Position numbers and translations under genes: made by a program
Assembly (NCBI GenBank): GCA_023145375.1
Contig: JAGLDY010000017.1
Coordinates: forward strand, 19,970-83,969
Origin: Candidatus Sabulitectum sp.
GTDB lineage: Bacteria; Fermentibacterota; Fermentibacteria; Fermentibacterales; JCC-6
Direction: 5' to 3'
Length of the DNA: 64,000 nt
Part shown: positions 44,347-53,079 of the stretch, piece by piece
Layout of the letters: every line of letters starts with the position of its first letter
How positions within the stretch are numbered: the first letter of the stretch is position 1
The notes under the pieces: generated by a model
Databases searched by the model: none
The model's input: only the letters and a program-made list of their open reading frames with translations
What the model was told of the DNA's origin: nothing

Positions 44347-44670
44347 ATGAAGAAAAGAGCATTTATACTGATGGCATTCATTCTCATAAGCTCCTGTGGC
44401 GATAAACCAGCCACGGAACTCACTCCTGAGCAGTTGAATACCATATCAGAAAACGCAGGTATGCTTGCCCGCAACCTGGCTTATCTGCCATCTGACTCCA
44501 GCTGGTCAGAAGCCCCTGATGAGGCTCTCACAGCAGAACTTGAACTGATGGCTGAAAAACACACAGACGTATGGCCATTGTTTTTCAGAGCTGCTGCAGA
44601 TACAGCGAACAAACTTGAACAACTGGAACTGCAGGCTCAGCAGGAAGCGATTCAGGCGGAATTGCTGTAA
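44347..44670 (+). CDS. Small lipoprotein of unknown function
   Basis: 107 residues. Lipobox FILISSC with Cys17, then a helical mature part (TPEQLNTISENAGMLARNLA). ATG at 44347 begins a regular signal peptide MKKRAFILMAF; the frame is open 36 nt further up without a ribosome binding site. Divergent from the barrel-peptidase gene. Inverted repeats beyond its stop (gaccc/gggtc at 44673, tgcaac/gttgca at 44704) may terminate it and the convergent rseP operon. Confidence 0.65.
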   Translation: MKKRAFILMAFILISSCGDKPATELTPEQLNTISENAGMLARNLAYLPSDSSWSEAPDEALTAELELMAEKHTDVWPLFFRAAADTANKLEQLELQAQQEAIQAELL

Positions 44671-44748
44671 CAGACCCTTACCGGGTCAAGCTCCACATTC
44701 TTGTGCAACCATGTTTTAGTTGCATGATCAGATCTTCCTTTTTCAGTT

Positions 44749-45984
44749 CTAACGGACCCGGGTAACCACTCTTGATATGTCCTTGAAGATCACTGTGGCA
44801 AAGAGGAGAAGCAGAAGCATGATGCCGATATGCTGTGCTACCTGTACCACCTTGGTGGATGCCGGTTTTCCCCGAATGCCTTCATAAAGGATGAAGAGGA
44901 ACTGTCCGCCGTCCAGAATAGGCAGGGGAAGCAGGTTGAATCCCATAATGGCCAGGGAGAAGTAGGCTATTGTCTCAAGAAATCTGGAAAGACCAAAAGC
45001 AGCTTGCTGACCAAGTGTTTCCGCAACAAACACCGGACCACCAGACATCTCAATTAACTCAGCGGGTCTGGCGATCATCTTGATAAGGCTTGTGAAAAAG
45101 GTTCCCGCACCATCCAAAGCAGCCTGAACACTGACAACAAGAGCTCTGCCAACGGGCAGTTTTATCGTCCGAGTCTCTCCTTTGGCTGTTACTCCGATAA
45201 GGCTTCTACCCTCATAGCTCATAGGTTCAACCCAGGCTGTATCCAGTGAACCGTTCCTTAGATAGACCAGCTCAAGGAATTGCCCTTCGAATTTTAACAC
45301 TTCCTGCTGCAGTTCTGAGAAATCAACCACAGGAATGGAGTTAACTGAAATGATGCTGTCTCCGGATCTGATACCGGCCTCGTACGCAGGCATACCAACG
45401 GAAGATTCAACAACAGTGGGCAACAGGGGAATGAAGCCTGGGATGCTGTCCAGTGGAAGATTAAAAGGAAGAGTAAAAGTTTCGCTTCCTCTCTGTACCA
45501 GGAATTCACCACTACCATGCTGTTCCACCAGATCATAAAGGTCCGACCAGTTCTCAACAGGAGTACCTGAAACCTGAAGAATGATATCTCCCGTTTCAAG
45601 CCCCTCCATGTGAGTACTGCCTACAACTGTGCTTACCACAGGAACCTCAGTGCCAACAACGCCCAGTACAACAAACATGAGAAACGCAGCAAGAACAAGG
45701 TTCATAGCAGGGCCTGCAAGTACAACAAGAGATCTCTTCCACCAGGCGACGGGGGAAACGCTCTCGGTTCCAACGCCTAGATCAACCTTTACATAACCAC
45801 CCAGCGGAATAGAGCCGATACAATACTCGGTCTCCCCTGCCTTTTTCCTGAAAATGAATGGAGGGAAACCAATGCTGAATCTTTCCACAGGAAGCCCTAC
45901 TGCTTTTGATACCCAGAAATGACCCAGCTCGTGAAAGAAAACGATCATTCCAAGACCAACAAGAACCGCCACTACAGAGAGCAT
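44749..45984 (-). CDS. rseP: Site-2-type intramembrane metalloprotease RseP/RasP
   Basis: 411 residues. The zinc site HELGH is at residues 18-22 in the first membrane helix, and the third ligand lies in LLPLPILDGGQ near the C-terminus. Two PDZ-like segments lie between (VSTVVGSTHMEGLETGDIIL and MPAYEAGIRSGDSIISVN). Cleaves transmembrane substrates such as anti-sigma factors and leftover signal peptides. Last gene of the rplM-to-rseP block, overlapping dxr by 13 nt. Confidence 0.95.
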   Translation of the reverse strand: MLSVVAVLVGLGMIVFFHELGHFWVSKAVGLPVERFSIGFPPFIFRKKAGETEYCIGSIPLGGYVKVDLGVGTESVSPVAWWKRSLVVLAGPAMNLVLAAFLMFVVLGVVGTEVPVVSTVVGSTHMEGLETGDIILQVSGTPVENWSDLYDLVEQHGSGEFLVQRGSETFTLPFNLPLDSIPGFIPLLPTVVESSVGMPAYEAGIRSGDSIISVNSIPVVDFSELQQEVLKFEGQFLELVYLRNGSLDTAWVEPMSYEGRSLIGVTAKGETRTIKLPVGRALVVSVQAALDGAGTFFTSLIKMIARPAELIEMSGGPVFVAETLGQQAAFGLSRFLETIAYFSLAIMGFNLLPLPILDGGQFLFILYEGIRGKPASTKVVQVAQHIGIMLLLLLFATVIFKDISRVVTRVR

Positions 45985-47063
45985 ATACGATCAACCGCCT
46001 TTCGGGCATTTCTTCGCGCTGTGGAATCCACACTCAATATGTGGGCAAAATCTTCAACAGGCACTGCCTGTGTAGAAGCAAGAACTTCGTCGATCACTGC
46101 AGAAATTGCTCCGAAGGGCAATCTCCTTTGCAGGAAAGCTTTAACAGCTATTTCATCTGCTGCATTGGCAGCAGTGGGTGCTGTACCACCTGTATCACCG
46201 GCGGAAAGAACAGAGAAGAATGCAGGGTAGCGTTGTTCTTCCATGGCCTGGAAGGAAAGGTCTCCCCAGTCAAGCGGATTATCATTTGATACGGCATAAG
46301 TGGGAAGTTCCGGGTAAAGAAGAGCCCATGCAATGGGTATCTTCATGTCCGGAAGACCAAGAAGAGCCTTCCAGGCACCATCAGCAGATTCAATAAAAGA
46401 GTGAACAACACTGCTTCTGTGTATGACCGCATCAACGGGAATACCGGGAAAAAGAGCCCTTGCTTCCAGAACCTCGAACGCCTTGTTCACCATGCTTGCA
46501 GAGTCAACGGTTATTCTACCACCCATATCCCAGGTTGGATGGGCCAGGACCATCTCGGGAGATGCATTATAGATATCTCCCTTCTCCGTGTCCCGGAGTG
46601 AACCGCCTGAAGCTGTAAGGGTAATTCTTCTAACTTTTCTGGTCTCTCCCTGGAGACATCGAAAGATCGTGCTGTGCTCGCTGTCAACGGGAATAACAAG
46701 AGCTGAAGACAAGTGTTTTTCCAGTAGATCACTCCCCACAACAAGACTTTCCTTGTTTGCAAGAGCGAGAGGGATATCCATTTCCTGCGCGATAAGACTG
46801 GCTTTAAGCCCGGCACTGCCCACAATGGCGTTCAATACCATATCTGCACCATCAATAGCCTTTAATAGAATACCATCCTCTTCGCCTGAACTGGTACAGG
46901 AGGAAAAAACCGGAGAGTATCTGTCTGTCTGTTCCTTCAGTTTCTCAACAGAAGAACCGCAAACGATAGAGTAAAGCTCAAGCTCAGAGCTTTTTTCAAT
47001 TACTTCGAGAGCTTGACTACCGATAGACCCTGTGGAGCCAAGAACAGCTACCCGCCTGCTCAT
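45972..47063 (-). CDS. dxr: 1-deoxy-D-xylulose 5-phosphate reductoisomerase
   Basis: 363 residues. NADPH loop VLGSTGSIGSQALEV, the substrate region IPVDSEHSTIFRCL with the conserved Glu, LTASGGSLRDT and HPTWDMGGRITVDSASMVNK. Second step of the methylerythritol phosphate pathway to isoprenoids; its products feed uppS in the same operon. It starts on the last base of the cdsA stop. Confidence 0.96.
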   Translation of the reverse strand: MSRRVAVLGSTGSIGSQALEVIEKSSELELYSIVCGSSVEKLKEQTDRYSPVFSSCTSSGEEDGILLKAIDGADMVLNAIVGSAGLKASLIAQEMDIPLALANKESLVVGSDLLEKHLSSALVIPVDSEHSTIFRCLQGETRKVRRITLTASGGSLRDTEKGDIYNASPEMVLAHPTWDMGGRITVDSASMVNKAFEVLEARALFPGIPVDAVIHRSSVVHSFIESADGAWKALLGLPDMKIPIAWALLYPELPTYAVSNDNPLDWGDLSFQAMEEQRYPAFFSVLSAGDTGGTAPTAANAADEIAVKAFLQRRLPFGAISAVIDEVLASTQAVPVEDFAHILSVDSTARRNARKAVDRICSL

Positions 47064-47869
47064 CAGGTTATGATCTCAAACAAATGCAGAACTGCCAGGG
47101 CAACTGGAGCTACAACCACTGCACTATCAAATCTGTCCAGTATTCCACCGTGACCAAGAAGAATACTGCCTGAATCCTTCACACCGGCATCCCTTTTCAA
47201 AGCAGATTCAAATAGATCTCCGTAAACACCGGCAATCCCTCCGGCAAAACCCAGAACGAGCAGTGGAACCACTGCAATATCAGTAAAGTGTCCCACAGCA
47301 AGAGCACCAACAATTGATCCCGCCAAGCCTCCGAAAAAACCTTCCCATGATTTCTTTGGACTGACCCTGGGCAAAAGCTTGTTCTTTCCCATGGAAACAC
47401 CAACAAAGTAAGCTGCACTGTCTCCAACCCAGCAGATGGCGAGCACAACAAGAACAACAGAGGGTCCCAAATTCAGGAACAGCCTGCCCATAAGACCAAA
47501 TCCCATGGCGTAAAGAGAAGCCAGGCCTGCGGTGCCGGCCATTCTTCTTCTGGAATGCTCAGGACCGGAACTGTGAAGAACGGTAATGGCAACAGCGGCT
47601 CCAGGCAGAATTAACGCTGGTATTTGAAGAACATGCTCCACTGCAATAAAATAGCTGCTAATGCCACAAAAAAGTGCAATTAAGATCCTTGAGATACAGT
47701 TCAAGCCGTTGGGGGTACAGAGGGAGGCAGATTCAAAACCCGCAAGCAGTGAAAGGGTTGAGAAAAGAAAGAGTCCCCAGATCACAGGAAGCTCGAAAAG
47801 TACAATAAGAAAGAGTACTATTCCCGGGATGGCAATAAGCAATCGACCTGAAAGTTTGGGAAATCTCAT
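47063..47869 (-). CDS. cdsA: Phosphatidate cytidylyltransferase
   Basis: 268 residues with about seven membrane helices and the C-terminal CdsA signature SxxKRxxxxKD...GHGGxxDRxDS seen as SALKRDAGVKDSGSILLG followed by HGGILDRFDS. Makes CDP-diacylglycerol for phospholipid synthesis, the substrate of PgsA further right. ATG at 47869 follows ggagtaagaag; the open frame extends to 48031 but that overlaps uppS. Confidence 0.94.
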   Translation of the reverse strand: MRFPKLSGRLLIAIPGIVLFLIVLFELPVIWGLFLFSTLSLLAGFESASLCTPNGLNCISRILIALFCGISSYFIAVEHVLQIPALILPGAAVAITVLHSSGPEHSRRRMAGTAGLASLYAMGFGLMGRLFLNLGPSVVLVVLAICWVGDSAAYFVGVSMGKNKLLPRVSPKKSWEGFFGGLAGSIVGALAVGHFTDIAVVPLLVLGFAGGIAGVYGDLFESALKRDAGVKDSGSILLGHGGILDRFDSAVVVAPVALAVLHLFEIIT

Positions 47870-47873
47870 CTTC

Positions 47874-48590
47874 TTACTCCACCCCCCCGAATCTGCGTTT
47901 TCTGCTTCTGTACTCATCCAGACATTCACGAAGCTGCTCTGCATGGAAGTCCGGCCATAGGACCGGAGTAAATACAAGCTCGCTGTACGCGGATTGCCAT
48001 AAAAGGAAGTTGGACAGTCTCTGTTCTCCACTTGTTCGTATAACTACCTCAGGATCAGGGACATCCGGATTGTACAGATGAGAGGAGATCATCTCCTCGG
48101 AAATATCATCAGCCTGGAAGGCTCCTGAAACAATGGCTGACGCAATTCCTGCAAAGGCATCACGGAGCTCTGCTCTGCCGCCATAGCTTAAAGCCAGTAT
48201 CAAGTTGAGACCTGTGTTGCCTGATGTGCGCTCCATGGCTGATTCAAGATCTTTTCGGGGACCGGAGGGAATATCAGACAGTCGTCCAGTAGTACGGATC
48301 TTGACATTCTTTCTGTGAAGTTCATCAACATTTCCCTTAATAAACCGGCTCAGAAGCTTCATGATAAAGCTTACCTCGGCTTTAGGGCGGGACCAGTTCT
48401 CCGTGGAAAAAGCAAACAGTGTCAGATACTCAACACCGATCTCACCACAAACCTCAACAGCATCGTGTATGGATCTCTCCGCAGCATTGTGACCCTTTAT
48501 CCTGGGGAGTCCTCGCTTGCGAGCCCACCTGCCGTTACCATCCATGATAATGGCAATATGTCGCAAATCCAGCACAGGATCAGATTTCAA
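47874..48590 (-). CDS. uppS: Undecaprenyl diphosphate synthase (cis-prenyltransferase)
   Basis: 238 residues. IIMDGNGRWARKRGLPRI carries the catalytic Asp and diphosphate-binding residues, and RTSGEQRLSNFLLWQSAY the second conserved block. Makes the C55 lipid carrier for cell wall synthesis. Overlaps frr by 11 nt and precedes cdsA. Confidence 0.96.
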   Translation of the reverse strand: MKSDPVLDLRHIAIIMDGNGRWARKRGLPRIKGHNAAERSIHDAVEVCGEIGVEYLTLFAFSTENWSRPKAEVSFIMKLLSRFIKGNVDELHRKNVKIRTTGRLSDIPSGPRKDLESAMERTSGNTGLNLILALSYGGRAELRDAFAGIASAIVSGAFQADDISEEMISSHLYNPDVPDPEVVIRTSGEQRLSNFLLWQSAYSELVFTPVLWPDFHAEQLRECLDEYRSRKRRFGGVE

Positions 48591-49143
48591 GAATGTCTGC
48601 CTCTTTGAGCTTCAAAAGTCTATCGATCTCTTTGACTGCTTTATCCACGATGACCTGAACATCGGCAAGAGATTTCTTCTCCTGATCCTCAGTGATACTT
48701 CCACTTTTGCAGGCCTTCTTCAGTGAATCATTGGCATCGCGACGGATATTCCTGATAGAAGTCTTTCCAACTTCGGCCAGTTTCTTAACATGCTTCACAA
48801 GATCCTTGCGCCGTTGATCACTGAGCTTGGGAATAGGGATCCGGATAACTGGTCCGTCAACATTTGCACGAAGCCCAAGATCGCTTGCCTCAATTGCCTT
48901 TGCAATAGCAGGAGCAGTGGATGCATCCCAGGGTTGGATCACAAGAAGTCTTGGCTCAGGAGCACTGATACCTGCAACCTGCTTCAGAGGCAGCGTATCT
49001 CCCCACACTTCAACTCTGATGTTATCCAGAAGGGCAGGGCTGGCCTTGCCTGTTCTTACCACGGACATCTCTTTGGATGTATTGAGTTGCGTTTTCTCCG
49101 CACGCTCTTCAAGGTCCAGAAGTATTTCCTCGTACATGGTCAT
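48580..49143 (-). CDS. frr: Ribosome recycling factor
   Basis: 187 residues, usual length. Recognised by VRTGKASPALLDNIRVEVWG, LLVIQPWDAS and IPIPKLSDQRRKDLVKHVKK. Splits post-termination ribosomes together with EF-G. ATG at 49143 overlaps the pyrH stop as ATGA; an in-frame second ATG follows two codons later. Confidence 0.96.
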   Translation of the reverse strand: MTMYEEILLDLEERAEKTQLNTSKEMSVVRTGKASPALLDNIRVEVWGDTLPLKQVAGISAPEPRLLVIQPWDASTAPAIAKAIEASDLGLRANVDGPVIRIPIPKLSDQRRKDLVKHVKKLAEVGKTSIRNIRRDANDSLKKACKSGSITEDQEKKSLADVQVIVDKAVKEIDRLLKLKEADILEI

Positions 49144-49862
49144 TCCCCTTTCACAACCGTACCAAGGCTGTGATCCTTCAGGACTCTCACAAAATTGTAC
49201 GGGTCTGTAATGTCAAATACGACAATTGGCAGCAGGTTGTCTCTTGCAACGGCAACTGCAGCAGCATCCATCACCTTCAGATCCCTTCTCAGAACCTCAT
49301 CGTAGCTCAATTCGCTGAATCGAACTGCATCAGCAACAGTCATCGGGTCGGAATCATAAACACCATCAACCTTTGTTCCTTTGTAGAGAATACTGCATCC
49401 AGTCTGGGCAGCCCTGAGAGCTGCGGCAGTGTCGGTTGAAAGCAATGGATTTCCTGTTCCCCCTGCGAAGAAAATGATGTTTCCCTCTGCAAACAGCTCC
49501 TCAGCTCTTTCCGGTGAAAAGAGTTCGGCGCCAGCTTCAGGGACGGGAATAGCAGAAAGCACGGCGGCTTTGCCCCCGTGCTTCCTTACTGAATCAGATA
49601 CAGCCAGACAGTTCATTACCGTGGCCAGCATCCCGATATAATCTGCTTTGGTTCTTGTAAAGGCTGAAAGCTCTCTGCCCCTTGCAAAATTTCCCCCACC
49701 GGTGACAACTCCAAGCTGATATCCCCCGGAGGCAACTTCCACAAGAACCTCAGCGATGGTAAAGACAGTATCCCGGTGAAACCCACTTCCGGCAGGCCCT
49801 GCCAGAATCTCTCCACTGAGTTTAAGAAGAACTCTGGGAGCTTTACCGGACCCATCATCCAT
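49140..49862 (-). CDS. pyrH: UMP kinase
   Basis: 240 residues. Amino acid kinase fold with LLKLSGEILAG, VTGGGNFARG, the FAGGTGNPLLSTDTAAAL block and KVDGVYDSDP. Phosphorylates UMP to UDP. 1 nt behind tsf. Confidence 0.96.
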   Translation of the reverse strand: MDDGSGKAPRVLLKLSGEILAGPAGSGFHRDTVFTIAEVLVEVASGGYQLGVVTGGGNFARGRELSAFTRTKADYIGMLATVMNCLAVSDSVRKHGGKAAVLSAIPVPEAGAELFSPERAEELFAEGNIIFFAGGTGNPLLSTDTAAALRAAQTGCSILYKGTKVDGVYDSDPMTVADAVRFSELSYDEVLRRDLKVMDAAAVAVARDNLLPIVVFDITDPYNFVRVLKDHSLGTVVKGE

Positions 49863-49863
49863 A

Positions 49864-50460
49864 CTAACCGCCTATCTGAAAACGCGCGAACCTGTTAATA
49901 ACAGTGTTCTCTCCAATTATTGCTATAAGGGCTGTAACAGCATCCGATACCTTGCCTGTCTCGGAATCATGGATCCATTCCTGATCAAGAAGACAGATCT
50001 CACTGAAAAATTTGTCCATACGGCCCTCTACGATCTTCTCCTTAATATTCTCAGGCTTGTTTGATTCCGCAAGCTGCTTGAGAAGAAAGGCTTTTTCGTC
50101 CTCAACTTTTTCCGCTGGAACCTCATCACGGGAAACAAATTCAGGAGCTGCAGCCGCTATGTGCATAGCAACCTGCTTGCAAAATCCCTGAAATGCTTCC
50201 GTACGGGCAACAAAATCGGTTTCACAGTTGATCTCCACAAGAACACCAAGTTTACCAGGTCCGTGAATGTATGAGAATACCAGACCCTCATTTGCCTGCC
50301 TGGACGCCCTCTTGGCTGCTACCTTGACACCTTGTTCCCGGAGGACCTTCAGTGCTGCTTCAAGATCACCACCGGTTTCATCAAGTGCCTTTTTGCATTC
50401 CATCATGCCGGCACCTGAGATAGTTCTCAGCTCTTTTACTGTTTTTGCATCAACTGCCAT
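49864..50460 (-). CDS. tsf: Elongation factor Ts
   Basis: 198 residues, the short form as in Thermus and many phyla. ELRTISGAGMMECKKALDET is the UBA-like N-terminal domain and NCETDFVARTEAF is the core contact with EF-Tu. Nucleotide exchange factor for EF-Tu. It follows rpsB by 2 nt. Confidence 0.96.
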   Translation of the reverse strand: MAVDAKTVKELRTISGAGMMECKKALDETGGDLEAALKVLREQGVKVAAKRASRQANEGLVFSYIHGPGKLGVLVEINCETDFVARTEAFQGFCKQVAMHIAAAAPEFVSRDEVPAEKVEDEKAFLLKQLAESNKPENIKEKIVEGRMDKFFSEICLLDQEWIHDSETGKVSDAVTALIAIIGENTVINRFARFQIGG

Positions 50461-50462
50461 AT

Positions 50463-51488
50463 CTATTCCTCCGTGCCCTTTTCAGGTAAAGTTTCTTCCT
50501 TTGCATCTTCTTCTACTGGAGGCTCTACCTTTGGCTTAGGCGTTGGCTTAGGCTTAGGCTTAGGCTTAGGCTTAGGCTTAGGCGTTGGCTTAGGCTTAGG
50601 CTTAGGCGTTGGCTTAGGCTTAGGCTTAGGCGTTGGCTCAGGCGTTGGCTCAGGCGTAGCCGGGCTGGCTGCTTCAGTAGTTGCTTTTGCAGTAGCATCT
50701 GCTTTTGGGGGAGTCGGGGCTGCCCTCTTAGGAACAGGCTTGCGCTCTTGCCTCTGCCTGGGCTTTTCCTGCTCGGCTGGAACCTCTTCCACGTCACGAC
50801 GCTTTCTGCCTTCGGCTCCAAGAAGAGCAGCATCAGCCAGAGCACCGACGATCAGGTCAATGGATTTAATTGCATCATCGTTTGCAGGAATAGGGTAATC
50901 CACCTCTGTAGGGTCACAATTGGTATCAACAAGAGCAATACAGGGGATCCCAAGTTTACGGGCTTCCTTCACAGCGATTGACTCTTTCTTGATGTCAACA
51001 ACGATCACGGCACCTGGAATGCCCTTCATGTGTCTTATGCCCATGAGATATTTGTTGATTCTTTCCATCTCGCGGGTCTTCTGAAGGATCTCGCGCTTCT
51101 TGAACCCCTGGGGCCAGCCTTTTCTCTCCATGTCTTCCAGTTCCTGAAGACGGAGTATGCTTTTGTAGATGGTGTTGTAGTTAGTAAGTGTTCCACCCAG
51201 CCAGCGTTCTGTCATGAAGAACATTCCTGAACGCTCTGCATGCTCTCGGACACTTTCTCTTCCCTGCTTCTTTGTGGCAACGAAAAGAACATCCTTGCCT
51301 CCGGCGACAATGCGACTGACAAGGTTGATGGCATCTTCAAGATTCTTCTGAGTCTTTTTAAGATCGATGATATGGATACCGTTCCTGGCCATGAAGATAT
51401 AGTTCTTCATCCGGGGGTTCCATCTCTTCTCCTGGTGGCCAAAGTGCACGCCGGCCTCCAGCAGGTCCTGAATTGAGGGGATCTGCAT
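50463..51488 (-). CDS. rpsB: Ribosomal protein uS2 with long Pro/Lys-repeat C-terminal tail
   Basis: 341 residues. Residues 1-230 are a normal uS2: LLEAGVHFGHQEKRWNPRMK, FVATKKQ, ERWLGGTLTN and ALVDTNCDP. Beyond about 230 comes a tail of about 110 residues: basic, then Ala/Thr-rich, then PTPKPKPKPTPK repeats from 280 to 320, and an acidic end. This is far longer than ordinary S2. ATG at 51488 follows aaaggata; the frame reaches 51569 without a good start. Confidence 0.95.
   Translation of the reverse strand: MQIPSIQDLLEAGVHFGHQEKRWNPRMKNYIFMARNGIHIIDLKKTQKNLEDAINLVSRIVAGGKDVLFVATKKQGRESVREHAERSGMFFMTERWLGGTLTNYNTIYKSILRLQELEDMERKGWPQGFKKREILQKTREMERINKYLMGIRHMKGIPGAVIVVDIKKESIAVKEARKLGIPCIALVDTNCDPTEVDYPIPANDDAIKSIDLIVGALADAALLGAEGRKRRDVEEVPAEQEKPRQRQERKPVPKRAAPTPPKADATAKATTEAASPATPEPTPEPTPKPKPKPTPKPKPKPTPKPKPKPKPKPKPTPKPKVEPPVEEDAKEETLPEKGTEE
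50530..50653 (+). repeat. GGCTTA/GGCGTT hexamer tandem array inside rpsB
   Basis: About 20 head-to-tail 6-bp units, mostly ggctta with interspersed ggcgtt and ggctca, coding on the minus strand for Lys-Pro, Thr-Pro and Glu-Pro pairs of the S2 tail. Length probably changes by replication slippage. Confidence 0.85.
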
Positions 51489-51521
51489 TTTTGTTCTATC
51501 CTTTCGGTTCTGCCTCCGATG

Positions 51522-51564
51522 GAAGCGGGCACCATCCCAATGGGACACCAGGCACCCGCCAAAA
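51522..51564 (-). promoter_or_regulatory. Structured segment ahead of rpsB
   Basis: On the minus strand a broken stem (gcggg...cccgc) encloses a small hairpin tccc-att-ggga. It lies between the rpsI stop and the rpsB start and may be a leader or attenuator for S2/EF-Ts; no T run makes it a clear terminator. Confidence 0.35.
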
Positions 51565-51590
51565 ACCACCGTGTGTGTTACAAATACGGT

Positions 51591-51977
51591 TTAACGCTTG
51601 GAGAACTGGAAACGCTTTCTCGCTTTAGGCTGTCCGTATTTCTTTCTTTCAACAACTCTTGGGTCACGACGAAGCATACCAGCTGCTTTAAGAGGGTGTC
51701 TGTAATCAGCATTTGCCTCAACAAGAGCTCTTGCAAGACCCATCCTGACTGCCCCGGCCTGACCGGTAATTCCTCCGCCTTTAACATTGACAACGAGATC
51801 AAACGAGGCTGCCACATCAACGGTCAACAGTGGCTCCAGAGCATGATCCTTCTGCCTGAGCACACTGAAATAAACTTCAGGTGCCTTATGGTTGATAACT
51901 ACTTTTCCTGAACCAGGCCTGAGATAGCACCTGGCTGTAGAAGATTTTCTTCTGCCAATTCCTATGTACTGTTCCAC
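51591..51977 (-). CDS. rpsI: Ribosomal protein uS9
   Basis: 128 residues. GIGRRKSSTARCYLRPGSGK at the start, GGITGQAGAVRMGLARAL in the middle and the basic C-terminus KARKRFQFSKR ending in Lys-Arg, which reaches the P-site tRNA. 12 nt behind rplM. Confidence 0.97.
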   Translation of the reverse strand: MEQYIGIGRRKSSTARCYLRPGSGKVVINHKAPEVYFSVLRQKDHALEPLLTVDVAASFDLVVNVKGGGITGQAGAVRMGLARALVEANADYRHPLKAAGMLRRDPRVVERKKYGQPKARKRFQFSKR

Positions 51978-51989
51978 ACTGCCCCCTGA

Positions 51990-52421
51990 CTACTTGATCT
52001 CAAGTACCCTGGGCTGCTGTGCAGCATGGGTATGCTCGGGACCGGAAAAGATCTTAAGTTTCTTCAATTGAGCACTACTGAGTCTGTTCTTGGGAAGCAT
52101 TCCCTTAACAGCATGGGTAAGCACTCTCTCTGGATGATCATCCATCATGTCACGCATCTTCGTTGCCTTCTGACCACCGGCATAGCCAGTGTGGCGGTAG
52201 TAGATCTTCTGATCAAGCTTGCGTCCTGTTACATGCATCTTGTCCACATTCACAACTACCACAAAATCTCCAGTGTCAATATGAGGTGTGTACACTGGTT
52301 TGTTCTTGCCCTGCAATATCATGGCAAGTTTGGCCGAGAGTCTTCCAAGGGTCTGATCAGTGGCGTCAACAAGCCACCAGTCCCTCTTGATTTCTCCGGC
52401 TTTCGCAGAGTAGGTCTTCAC
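51990..52421 (-). CDS. rplM: Ribosomal protein uL13
   Basis: 143 residues. DWWLVDATDQTLGRLSAKLA, KPVYTPHIDTGDFVVVVN and the GMLPKNRLSSAQLKKLK motif. The start is GTG at 52421 with ggagg 8 nt upstream, giving the family N-terminus VKTYSAKAGEIKRDWW; the open frame runs to 52628 but that part is antisense-like non-family sequence. First gene of the ribosomal block, with a 139-bp leader. Confidence 0.95.
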   Translation of the reverse strand: MKTYSAKAGEIKRDWWLVDATDQTLGRLSAKLAMILQGKNKPVYTPHIDTGDFVVVVNVDKMHVTGRKLDQKIYYRHTGYAGGQKATKMRDMMDDHPERVLTHAVKGMLPKNRLSSAQLKKLKIFSGPEHTHAAQQPRVLEIK

Positions 52422-52560
52422 TATCCAAGCCTCCGGAAAAGGATGGGGTTCTTTATTATATCTTACTTCGTCCGCTATTATCAGGCTCCGGTTTTCACCG
52501 GGTGTATCTAAGCCTTCCCCCTGAGCATATAGATGCCAAGGGGTCTCAAATCTGCTTAAT

Positions 52561-53079
52561 TTACTGTGGTAAGTCAAGTGCCGTAAGGAGCTGTTCCAGT
52601 TTATCCGGAGTACAGACCCTGCAGCCACCCTGCTTCAGTGTATCCCAGGTAGTTTCATCAAAGATAGCAGCTACGATAACAAGATGAAATCCTTTAGCTC
52701 TTAAAGCGGCATTCTTACCAACGAGAGCGTAAGCTCTGAGGCTTAAAGGAATCCTCTTCTGAAAGCCCTGAGGAAGAACTGTAACGGTACCTTTCACAAA
52801 GGGAAGAAAGAGCTCTATCCCTGGAAAGACCTCGCACCGGAGAGGACGGCTGAACCCCAGCTCTCTGAGTATCTTCCATGTGTACATGTAGATGTTTCTG
52901 CCTCTTTTGCCTTCAAGGTCTTCTCCGCGAACAACGGTAGAGACTTCCGGTGCTTTCAGTGGCAAAGCCAGTGCTTCTTTCATCTCCACTGGCAGATCAG
53001 CAGTATCAGTACTTTCGTTCCCATCAAGAAGCCTGCTGCCCAAGGCTGTCCAGAAAGCTCTTTTGTTACGGCTTTTCAC
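52561..53079 (-). CDS. Conserved-looking protein of unknown function between recX and rplM
   Basis: 172 residues. Starts with a basic stretch (MKSRNKRAFWTALGSRLL), has VSTVVRGEDLEGKRGRNIYM in the middle, and ends in VIVAAIFDETTWDTLKQGGC and CTPDKLEQLL. The last part resembles a strand-helix pair of restriction-endonuclease-like folds, but no catalytic motif is clear. Its ATG overlaps the recX stop as ATGA, so it is in the recA-recX unit. Function not assigned. Confidence 0.6.
   Translation of the reverse strand: MKSRNKRAFWTALGSRLLDGNESTDTADLPVEMKEALALPLKAPEVSTVVRGEDLEGKRGRNIYMYTWKILRELGFSRPLRCEVFPGIELFLPFVKGTVTVLPQGFQKRIPLSLRAYALVGKNAALRAKGFHLVIVAAIFDETTWDTLKQGGCRVCTPDKLEQLLTALDLPQ

Noticed and set aside
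50530..50653. Telomere-like or CRISPR-like array
   Set aside because: The hexamers are contiguous, have no spacers and are fully explained as codons for the S2 tail.
50473..50898. Plus-strand Gly/Leu/Val-repeat protein opposite rpsB
   Set aside because: It is the antisense of the PK/PT repeat in rpsB; the repeat keeps both strands open by composition.
52422..52628. Long N-terminal extension of ribosomal protein L13
   Set aside because: Not part of the family; GTG 52421 has a strong ribosome binding site and gives the usual N-terminus.
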